This document shows positions 6,745 through 13,480 of a stretch of 17,375 bases of DNA, in pieces. The notes beneath the pieces are model-generated. The model saw only the letters and a program-made list of their open reading frames with translations. It was not told where the DNA came from and did not search any database. Every line of letters starts with the position of its first letter. The first letter of the stretch is position 1. The position numbers and the translations under genes are program-made. The DNA is from Mesolinea sp964536465. Lineage in GTDB: Bacteria; Chloroflexota; Anaerolineae; Anaerolineales; Anaerolineaceae. The stretch lies in the NCBI GenBank assembly GCA_964536465.1, contig CAZHXQ010000038.1, forward strand, positions 1 through 17,375, in the 5' to 3' direction.

Positions 6745-8004
6745 TTAAGTCAGGTATTCAAAACGTGAATAGACTTCAAACTGGTTTGCTCGCATGTAAC
6801 CAACCAGGCAGATGCCGGCTTGCTGTGCCATCTCGATCGCCATGACCGTGGGAGAGGTACGGGAAACAATAATTTTACAGGCTAACGCAGTGCTTTTCAT
6901 GACCATTTCAGAACTCACCCTACCGGTCAGCAGCATGATATTGGGCGCGAAGGAGCTTTGCTCCAAAAGCCAAGCACCAGCCAGCTTGTCCACGCAATTA
7001 TGTCTTCCCAAATCTTCCATTACCAGTTTGATCCCCTGGCCATCGCTCAAGCCCGCGCTGTGGAAACCACCAGCGTAATCATGGAGCTTCTGCTTCAGGG
7101 TGAACTGGTTGTATAAGACTACCAGGTCTTTGGCGGGGTAGCTGAATGACCCTGCTGAAGTTCTTACTGCAGGTGAAAAATGAGGTTCAAATCCAGTCGA
7201 GGTGCGGTGAAATCTGGTGGGTTTGACTGCATCTGCGTCTATTTTAACCTCAATTACACTCATATCGAGGCTGAGTCGAATACTTTTGAGCTGGCTTTTC
7301 TCTGAAATCGCATTTTGGTTCCAGAGGAACCCAATTGCCAGTTCCTCCAGGTTGATCGGAGAACAGATGAAGGTCAGCCAGCTTTCGCCATTGACGCGCA
7401 ATTCGAGCGCATGCTCGCGAATAACTGGTCTGCTTCGCGCGATTAGTTTACCTGTGCCGGTCAGGTAAGTTTTGAGTGGCATTTCCATGTAAGGCTCAGG
7501 TTTGGGCTGCTTACGCTGTTGTCCTACGTTAATGCCCAGATCTGCCAGCAGCAGCTCCACAGCCTGGTCTGCCAGGTGCCTGGTTTTTGGGGACAATTCC
7601 ATGCCAGAATCGGAGCCATATTCGCGCACCGAAAGTATCTTGGTTTGCTTGTTCTTCTCGGCGCGTGTTTTGACAAAAGTCTGCGGGTTCTCTAAACTCA
7701 TCTGTGGGCAGAGGTCGGATAGGTGGGATACGAGTTCGATCGGTTGGAAAATCAGCTCATCCAGCTGGTCAGATGTATGGGTGCTGAGCAGAATTAGCTG
7801 GTCATATGCTTCAAGCATTTTCGCCATTTCATGATTAAATGTTGAAAGGTAGCCAAATCGAATCGAGCCATCGCTGGAATCGACCCATTCACCACCAATT
7901 TCCGGAACTGGCGACTCAACTCTTCGGGCAACTTTTTTCAAGATGTCCCAACTGGCGCTGCCGTCTCCGCCTGGTTGGCTGCATGCTACTATCAGTTTTC
8001 TCAT
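6745..8004 (-). CDS. fdhD: FdhD-family formate dehydrogenase sulfurtransferase with an extra N-terminal domain
   Basis: FdhD passes sulfur from a cysteine desulfurase to the molybdenum cofactor of formate dehydrogenase. Numbered from the Met at 8004, residues about 175-419 are the FdhD domain: CSPINLEELAIGFLW, HDYAGGFHSAGLSDG, EDLGRHNCVDKL and TGRVSSEMVMKS are all family blocks. At the place of the usual CxxC the sequence reads TSTGFEPHF, with no cysteine (7177-7200). Residues 1 to about 158 are additional; they resemble M52 hydrogenase maturation proteases (IVACSQPGGDG at the start, YDQLILL, then SGMELSPKTRHLADQAVELL), but without clear metal ligands. An in-frame ATG at 8055 would add 17 residues; 8004 is preferred because AAGG sits 8 bases before it and the domain begins there. 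It is divergent from mobA. Confidence 0.86.
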   Translation of the reverse strand: MRKLIVACSQPGGDGSASWDILKKVARRVESPVPEIGGEWVDSSDGSIRFGYLSTFNHEMAKMLEAYDQLILLSTHTSDQLDELIFQPIELVSHLSDLCPQMSLENPQTFVKTRAEKNKQTKILSVREYGSDSGMELSPKTRHLADQAVELLLADLGINVGQQRKQPKPEPYMEMPLKTYLTGTGKLIARSRPVIREHALELRVNGESWLTFICSPINLEELAIGFLWNQNAISEKSQLKSIRLSLDMSVIEVKIDADAVKPTRFHRTSTGFEPHFSPAVRTSAGSFSYPAKDLVVLYNQFTLKQKLHDYAGGFHSAGLSDGQGIKLVMEDLGRHNCVDKLAGAWLLEQSSFAPNIMLLTGRVSSEMVMKSTALACKIIVSRTSPTVMAIEMAQQAGICLVGYMRANQFEVYSRFEYLT

Positions 8005-8134
8005 TGGTTTAACCTTAATGGCCGACGCAGACCTGCTTCCTCCGCCATCCTCCATCCTTGCCGCCCTAAATCAGGCAGCGAGCGCTGGAGGAATTCTAAA
8101 CTGTTGTTAAGCAGGCTGTACAAAGCCTCGCAAT

Positions 8135-8164
8135 ATAATACCGCAATCACAGTCCATCTGACAA
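8135..8164 (-). promoter_or_regulatory. Predicted promoter of fdhD
   Basis: On the - strand, TTGTCA (complement of 8159-8164) and TATTAT (complement of 8135-8140) form a sigma70-like pair with an 18-base spacer. The start of transcription would be near 8128, leaving a leader of about 124 bases before the preferred fdhD start at 8004. That is long enough for a structured regulatory RNA, although I do not recognise a molybdenum-cofactor riboswitch in it. Confidence 0.5.
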
Positions 8165-8254
8165 GTCTGAACCCTTCCCCCTGATTCAATTTTATACCAG
8201 GGTTGTCTCTTCGGGGCAGTTTTCAAAATTAGGTAATAATCTGCCTATGACCGG

Positions 8255-8260
8255 TATAAT
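8255..8260 (+). promoter_or_regulatory. Possible -10 box upstream of mobA
   Basis: A perfect TATAAT lies only 15 bases before the mobA start. No good -35 box lies 16-18 bases upstream, and there is no extended TG. If used, the leader would be about 9 bases and would barely include the GAGG at 8268-8271, so either the mRNA is nearly leaderless or this match is chance. Confidence 0.35.
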
Positions 8261-8275
8261 AGCCGATGAGGTTTC

Positions 8276-8902
8276 ATGCAATCGAATACTGAAAATTATT
8301 CAATCAGCCTGGTAATCCAGGCGGGAGGTAAATCGAGCAGGATGGGGGAAAACAAAATGCTGATGCCATTCCTGGGTATCCCTTTGATCGAGCGGGTTTT
8401 AAACAGAACAAAATCGGTGGCCCAGGAGGTGATCATCGTCAGTAACGAACCCGAAGAGTTAGCCTTTATGGGTGTCGAGCTGGTCAGGGACAGCGTTGTG
8501 GGTCAGGGTGCCATCGGAGGTTTATATACAGCCATGGACAGGGCCAGCGGAGAGTTGGTGGCTGTGGTTGCAGGGGATCTGCCCTTTGCCAGTGCTGCTA
8601 TCTTGAACGAGGGGGCGCGCTTGCTGAATGACACCGGAGCAGACGTGGCTATTCCGAAGACCAAGCAAGATTTTTATGAACCTCTACATGCCGTCTACCG
8701 GCGGCAAACCTGTAAGGCCGCCATCAGGGAGGCAATTGAAACGGGCCAACGGCGTTTGGTCTCTTGGTTACCCGCAGTGACTGTGGTCGAAATGGATGCC
8801 GCCCTGTGCAGGCGGTTGGACCCCGCCGGACTGGCATTTTTCAATATCAATAATCGCGAAGATTTTCTGCTGGCCGAGCAGATTGCAAGAGGCGAAACGT
8901 AA
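8276..8902 (+). CDS. mobA: MobA, molybdenum cofactor guanylyltransferase
   Basis: MobA adds GMP from GTP to molybdopterin to make the guanine dinucleotide cofactor used by formate dehydrogenases. The 208-residue protein has the nucleotide-binding loop QAGGKSSRMGENK (residues 15-27); the AGG form favours MobA over the CTP-using MocA. GQGAIGGL (76-83) corresponds to the family GPLAG region, and VAGDLPF carries the metal-binding Asp101. The ATG is preceded by GAGG at 8268-8271 with a short 4-base spacing; no other start fits before the loop. Its location between fdhD and fdhA strongly suggests that it supplies this formate dehydrogenase. Transcription ends in the terminator shared with fdhA. Confidence 0.92.
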   Translation: MQSNTENYSISLVIQAGGKSSRMGENKMLMPFLGIPLIERVLNRTKSVAQEVIIVSNEPEELAFMGVELVRDSVVGQGAIGGLYTAMDRASGELVAVVAGDLPFASAAILNEGARLLNDTGADVAIPKTKQDFYEPLHAVYRRQTCKAAIREAIETGQRRLVSWLPAVTVVEMDAALCRRLDPAGLAFFNINNREDFLLAEQIARGET

Positions 8903-8936
8903 AAAAACCCCGCAATTTTATTCAGCGGGGTTTTTT
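8902..8936. terminator. Bidirectional intrinsic terminator between mobA and fdhA
   Basis: A perfect 12-bp inverted repeat (8902-8913 with 8925-8936, AAAAAACCCCGC/GCGGGGTTTTTT) encloses an 11-base loop. The GC core is flanked by A-runs on one side and T-runs on the other, so it ends transcription in both directions. The mobA stop codon TAA overlaps its first base, and fdhA ends 13 bases beyond it on the other strand. Confidence 0.93.
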
Positions 8937-8949
8937 CAAAAGCGAAAAA

Positions 8950-11712
8950 TTAGTTGACTGCTTCAATCCTGACCGCGGTAACTTTGTATTCCGGAATTTT
9001 GGCAATCGGATCCAAAGCTGCTTTTGTCAGGGTGTTGACGTTAGCATGAGGGAAGTGGAAAGTCCCGTAAATCAAACCTTCGGGGACGCGGTCGGTCACC
9101 CAGGCTCTAGCAGTGATGGTGCCACGTCGCGAGGTTACCTTGACGTGATTAAGCTCCTGACTCAAGCCAAGATGCACAGCATCTTCAGGTGAAACCTCGA
9201 TCAGGGGCTCGCCGTAGATTTCCATCAATTCCTTAACTCGGCGAGTTTGCTCACCGCTGTGCCAGTGGTAGATCACACGACCGGTGGTCATCATGACCGG
9301 GTATTCCTCATCCGGTAATTCGGAGGGATCCAGATGAATGGCGGGCAGGAAAGTGGCTTTGCCTCGGGTAAATTTGCCGACATGCAGTATGGGGGTGCCG
9401 GGGTGTGTTGGAGTCGGGCAGGGCCAACAGAGGGTCTCACCGGCATTCAGACGATCGTGGGAGATGCCGCCGTAACTGGGAGTAAGGGCAGCAATCTCGG
9501 CCATGATTTCACTTGAATTTGCATAATCCCAACTGGCATGAGGTGCCGGGTTAAACTGGCGCCCACCTTTTGCGATGACGCGTTTTGCCAGATCGGCTGT
9601 CACTGCCCAATCAGGTCTGGATTCGCCGCGCGGGGTGATTGCCTGGCGCACCATCTGCACGCGCCGTTCTGTGCTGGTAAAGGTGCCGGTTTTTTCAGCG
9701 AAGGTCACCCCAGGTAAGAGCACATCAGCATATTTTGAAGTCTCGCTCGGGAAAATCTCCTGCAGAGCAAGGAAATCCAACTCTTCAAGGCACTTTTTAA
9801 TATGGTTTGTATCAGGATCTGTCATCATCGGGTTTTCGCCAAGGATGTAAAGTGCCTTAGTGCTGCCTTTGAGTACATCCGGGATGATTTCGGTGACAGT
9901 TTTACCCACTTTGTTCGAAAGGGTAGTGCCCCAGGCAGCCTCGAATTTTTGTTGAGAAGCTTCAGCCGTGACGGCTTGATAACCCGGGTAAACATTGACA
10001 AGACAGCCCATATCGCAGGCTCCCTGAACGTTGTTCTGACCTCGCAAGGGGTTAACACCACTGCCAGGAACGCCAAAATTACCGAGTAATAGTTGTAAAT
10101 CTGCCAGCGAGAAAACGTTGTGAACACCAGTGGTGTGCTGGGTGATTCCCATGGCCCAAAAGACAGCCATGGGCGCGTTTTTGGCCATGATCTCGACTGC
10201 CTGATAAAGTTCCTCAACAGGAATTCCGGTAATCCTGGAAACCTTCTCAGGAGGGTATTGCTTGATGTTTTCAAACACCGGTTCAAAATTCTCGGTGCGT
10301 TCCTCAATGAACTGCCTGTTCTCATAACCTTTTTCCAGGATGATGTACATCAATCCATTGATCAGGGCGATATCGGTGCCCGGGGTTTGTTGCAGATGCA
10401 TGGTGGCAAACTCGCAAAGCTCAATTTTTCTGGGATCAGCCACAATCAGTTTGACATCCCGGTCCAAAACTGCCTGACGCATTTTGGCACCAAAAACCGG
10501 ATGTTGTTCAGTTGTGTTTGATCCAATCACGAAGATTGAATTTGCGGACTCGTACACATCTTGCATTGAGTTGGTCATGGCGCCCGAACCGAGCGTGGTC
10601 GCCAGGCCGGCAACCGTGCTGGCATGGCAGAGGCGAGCGCAGTGGTCAATGTTATTGGTGCCAATCACCTGACGAGCAAATTTGTTCATCAGGTAATTCT
10701 CCTCGTTGGTGCATTTGGCAGAAGATAACACGCCGACGCTGTCGGGACCAAAGGTGTCGCGTGTCTGGGCAAGTTTCGTGGCGACGAGATCGAGAGCAGT
10801 ATCCCAATCGGTCTCCACCCACGGCCCGCGATTGGTTTTTGAGGCACGTTCCCCGCCGTTGAGCAGGTATTCTCTCACCAAAGGTTTGGTGAGACGATCT
10901 TCATGATGAATATAAGAGAAACCGAAACGACCCTTGACACACAGATGCATGCCGTTGGCAGGTGCGAGCGGATTGGATGTGACCTTCACCACCGTATCAT
11001 CGATTACGTTCAGGTCAAATTGACAGCCGACACCACAATAGGCACAAGTTGTGGTTACTTTAGTCTCGGCTGGCTGCACATTAATTGAAGGTTTCAACGA
11101 TAACGCGCCGGTTGGACAATAGGCAACACAAGCCCCGCAGGATTCACAACGGGCATCAATCATATCTTCATCCATACCGGCTGTGATGTGGGCCTCGAAC
11201 CCTCTTTCAGAGACACCCCAGACAAAGCGACCCTGAATTTCAGCACAGGCTCTGACACAACGCGTGCACAGGATACATTTGTTCAGGTCGACGAAAATGA
11301 AGGGGTTAGGGTCAGAATCAATTTCGTAGCGCGGTTTGGAAGACATGTAACGATGGGGGTCGATTCCGTATGTGCGAGCCCACTTAAACAGTTCGTTATC
11401 AGTGTCGTCCGGTTTGTAGCCCTGATCGTGATAGACGCTGAGTAATAGTTTCAGCACAGAGCGCCTCGAAGAAGCCAAACCCTCGTTCTCGGTTTCCACT
11501 TCCATTCCTTCAGTGACCGGAGTTGTGCAGGCTGTTACAAGCCCTCTGGCGCCTTTGACATTTACCAGGCACATGCGACAGGCACCTGTTGGAGAAAGAT
11601 CTTTGTGGTAACAAAGGGTAGGGATGGTTATACCGGCATGTTCAGCGGCGTGTAGAATGGTCCAATTAGGTTCCGATTGAACTTCAATTCCGTTGATGGT
11701 TAGTTTAGTCAT
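8950..11712 (-). CDS. fdhA: Formate dehydrogenase catalytic (alpha) subunit, Mo/W-bisPGD, NuoG-like N-terminus
   Basis: This 920-residue enzyme interconverts formate and CO2 at a molybdenum or tungsten bis-pyranopterin site and sends electrons through Fe-S clusters. A plant-type [2Fe-2S] domain has Cys34, 45, 48 and 62. Two [4Fe-4S] ferredoxin motifs follow (Cys146/149/152/156 and Cys189/192/195/199), then the catalytic-domain cluster Cys223/226/230/258. The metal ligand is Cys362 in ARLCHAS (codon TGC at 10627-10629), so no selenocysteine is used; His363 and NPLRGQNNVQGACDMG are also conserved. The His-Cys3 [4Fe-4S] motif usual after the [2Fe-2S] domain is absent (11359-11439). No Tat signal or membrane segment is seen, so it is cytosolic. 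AAGGAAGG precedes the ATG. Likely partners are the nearby NuoE/NuoF proteins. Confidence 0.95.
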   Translation of the reverse strand: MTKLTINGIEVQSEPNWTILHAAEHAGITIPTLCYHKDLSPTGACRMCLVNVKGARGLVTACTTPVTEGMEVETENEGLASSRRSVLKLLLSVYHDQGYKPDDTDNELFKWARTYGIDPHRYMSSKPRYEIDSDPNPFIFVDLNKCILCTRCVRACAEIQGRFVWGVSERGFEAHITAGMDEDMIDARCESCGACVAYCPTGALSLKPSINVQPAETKVTTTCAYCGVGCQFDLNVIDDTVVKVTSNPLAPANGMHLCVKGRFGFSYIHHEDRLTKPLVREYLLNGGERASKTNRGPWVETDWDTALDLVATKLAQTRDTFGPDSVGVLSSAKCTNEENYLMNKFARQVIGTNNIDHCARLCHASTVAGLATTLGSGAMTNSMQDVYESANSIFVIGSNTTEQHPVFGAKMRQAVLDRDVKLIVADPRKIELCEFATMHLQQTPGTDIALINGLMYIILEKGYENRQFIEERTENFEPVFENIKQYPPEKVSRITGIPVEELYQAVEIMAKNAPMAVFWAMGITQHTTGVHNVFSLADLQLLLGNFGVPGSGVNPLRGQNNVQGACDMGCLVNVYPGYQAVTAEASQQKFEAAWGTTLSNKVGKTVTEIIPDVLKGSTKALYILGENPMMTDPDTNHIKKCLEELDFLALQEIFPSETSKYADVLLPGVTFAEKTGTFTSTERRVQMVRQAITPRGESRPDWAVTADLAKRVIAKGGRQFNPAPHASWDYANSSEIMAEIAALTPSYGGISHDRLNAGETLCWPCPTPTHPGTPILHVGKFTRGKATFLPAIHLDPSELPDEEYPVMMTTGRVIYHWHSGEQTRRVKELMEIYGEPLIEVSPEDAVHLGLSQELNHVKVTSRRGTITARAWVTDRVPEGLIYGTFHFPHANVNTLTKAALDPIAKIPEYKVTAVRIEAVN

Positions 11713-12299
11713 TTGCCTTCCTTATAATATAGTTTTCAAATAGTTTTTCATGGTTAAGGTTGCCATGGCTAATCGAGCTTCTTAATGTTTGCCAATGGTC
11801 GGACCGGATTTGAGAGTTGAGTTTAACCCGAGTGCGACCGGCGGCTGTCAAGGCTCGACTTAATGCTTCATAGACGATACCTCCAAAATTCACAATTACC
11901 AATTTTACCCCAAAGGGGTTTTGTTGTACACTAACTGCTTCAAAACATCACCATTCATTTTCAATCAATTGAATGATACCGGCTTGCTGAGAAATCTGTT
12001 CGACACAGCAAAAAAAGGAAGAGGGATGACGCGCGCAATGGCATCAAAATTGATCCTCTCTTTCCAGTAACTCGTATTCAACTGACATGTTAATAATATC
12101 ACAAAAGGGCTGTTAATCACGGGTCAGGTTTCTCTTACTAAAAACCTGGGGCAGTAAGCAGGAATAATTAAACGATCCTGGATAAAAGTGGCTGTTGACC
12201 CGGATCAGGGCAAGAATCTCCTCAGTTTTTACCTACCATGCTATAATATTCGGGCCGTAATTTTGAGACTTATATCATTTTATATCAAAGGAGAAATGC
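11713..12299. other. Divergent intergenic region between fdhA and the membrane protein
   Basis: This 587-base gap should hold the control signals of both genes. For fdhA, a perfect -35 TTGACA (complement of 11846-11851) is followed after 18 bases only by a poor -10, GTTAAA (complement of 11822-11827), so that promoter is weakly supported. A small hairpin ACCCC-AAA-GGGGT (11907-11919) and a 7-bp hairpin CAGGTTT/AAACCTG (12125-12131 with 12142-12148) are visible. A 65-codon TTG-start frame (11705-11902, -) overlaps fdhA by 8 bases but resembles nothing. I see no clear riboswitch or RNA gene. Confidence 0.5.
12239..12247 (+). promoter_or_regulatory. Extended -10 promoter of the membrane protein gene
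   Basis: TGCTATAAT is a perfect extended -10 element. A correctly spaced -35 is not evident (TTGACC at 12195-12200 is too far upstream), which is acceptable for extended -10 promoters. Transcription would begin near 12254, giving a 46-base leader with a good ribosome site AAAGGAGA at 12287-12294. Confidence 0.55.
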
Positions 12300-13283
12300 A
12301 TGATGCAAAAATATCAACGCTGGATTCCATTCACGGGCTTTATCATCTTATCTATAACTGTAACCCTTTTGCTTGGCGCGACAGTTGTTACAGGCTTCCA
12401 AAATCAGTGGATCGCGGGGATAATCTCGTTGATTGTTCTGATAGGTGCGATTATCACCATTGTTTCTGAGGGAAAGCGCATTTTGGCTGATACAAAGTTT
12501 AACGACGAACTGCCATTAATCAAGCATGTTTATGAATTTTTAGCTGTATTTATTGGGGGCGTTGCATCCTGTGTTTTTTGCCGTGACTTTCAATTGGGCC
12601 CGGTGGTTGCTGCCAGTCTGATTGGTCTGATCGCCTATTTGATTGTGCCCAAGTATGCCGTACCGGCTTACTGTGGCGCCTTTGTGGGGATGACTTCGAA
12701 CGCTCTGTTGTTCTCTCATCCTGAGGTCGCAATCGCGAGTGCTATCGCCGGTATTATCTACGTTTTGAGCAGCTATGTCTTTGGCGGTTTTGGAGGGAAA
12801 TTAGGGACCATCGCTTTTGTCAGCACGATCATAACAAGCCTCATCCTGGGGAGAGAATTTATTCCCGGCACGATTTTTGACAATTTTGGAATCTCGATGA
12901 TTGTTCTTGTAGCGCTGATAGCCACGCCTCTCACATACTATTTAAACGTTATCAGAGGTCATGGTGCTGTTTTAGCGTCCGGTTTTGTGGGTTTGCTTGG
13001 CGGTCTGATTCTGCCTATCATTCCCGAAATTGGCGGGACGCTTGCTGTGGTTGCCATCTGCGCCAGCTTTGCAGGTATGTCGAATAAAGCGCGCTGCCCA
13101 AGTATCTGGATGCTATCTCTGGCAGGGTTATTCATTGGTGTGATTTTTGTTTACAGCGCCCCTGTATTTGGCGGTGTTGGAGGCAAATTGGGTACTATCG
13201 CCTTTGGATCGATCATGGCGGTTTATGGCTATATGAGCCTTTTCCCCAAACAACCCGAAAAGGAAGCGGTCCCGGCGAAATAG
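12300..13283 (+). CDS. Polytopic membrane protein with internal duplication, function unknown
   Basis: This encodes a 327-residue, very hydrophobic protein with about 10-12 predicted membrane segments and a short charged C-terminal tail. I do not recognise the family. It is built of two homologous halves: FGGFGGKLGTIAF (161-173) recurs as FGGVGGKLGTIAF (290-302), and AFVGMTSN (127-134) recurs as SFAGMSN (256-262). Both pairs are offset by exactly 129 residues, so the repeat is ungapped there. Such duplication is common in transporters and channels, but no substrate can be named. The ATG at 12300 (a second follows at once) has AAAGGAGA upstream. It lies alone between fdhA and the nuoEF-type operon on the opposite strand, so a formate- or CO2-related role is conceivable but untested. 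Confidence 0.85.
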   Translation: MMQKYQRWIPFTGFIILSITVTLLLGATVVTGFQNQWIAGIISLIVLIGAIITIVSEGKRILADTKFNDELPLIKHVYEFLAVFIGGVASCVFCRDFQLGPVVAASLIGLIAYLIVPKYAVPAYCGAFVGMTSNALLFSHPEVAIASAIAGIIYVLSSYVFGGFGGKLGTIAFVSTIITSLILGREFIPGTIFDNFGISMIVLVALIATPLTYYLNVIRGHGAVLASGFVGLLGGLILPIIPEIGGTLAVVAICASFAGMSNKARCPSIWMLSLAGLFIGVIFVYSAPVFGGVGGKLGTIAFGSIMAVYGYMSLFPKQPEKEAVPAK

Positions 13284-13309
13284 CTCTGATCTGATAGCTG
13301 GTAAATACG

Positions 13310-13333
13310 ACCCAACCTGAGCTCGGGTTGGGT
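13310..13333 (+). repeat. Inverted repeat after the membrane protein gene
   Basis: ACCCAACC (13310-13317) pairs with GGTTGGGT (13326-13333) around an 8-base loop. It lies 27 bases after the stop codon but has no T-run behind it, so it is more likely an mRNA 3' stabilising hairpin than an intrinsic terminator. Confidence 0.5.
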
Positions 13334-13408
13334 TAGAAAACACCCCCTGGAATATAAACTGGCATTTCAAGTAATCAGGAAGTGTGCCGGTGGGAAATGC
13401 TTATAAAT

Positions 13409-13460
13409 AAAAATACTCATGGCTGGTTTGTTTCTGATTGACACCGCCATGAGTATTTTT
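13409..13460. terminator. Bidirectional intrinsic terminator between the membrane protein and nuoF
   Basis: A perfect 15-bp inverted repeat (13409-13423 with 13446-13460, AAAAATACTCATGGC/GCCATGAGTATTTTT) surrounds a 22-base loop. A-runs and T-runs at the outer ends let it work on both strands. It separates the + strand membrane gene from the - strand nuo-type operon and also isolates fdhA from that operon, so fdhA needs its own promoter. Confidence 0.88.
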
Positions 13461-13480
13461 TTGGATATACGAATTGGTAG

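Noticed and set aside
10627..10629. Possible selenocysteine site in formate dehydrogenase
   Set aside because: The metal-ligand codon is TGC (Cys), the frame has no internal TGA, and no SECIS-like need arises.
11705..11902. 65-codon - strand frame overlapping the fdhA start by 8 bases, possible leader gene
   Set aside because: It needs a TTG start with poor ribosome site, resembles no family such as FdsD, and lies in what should be the fdhA control region.
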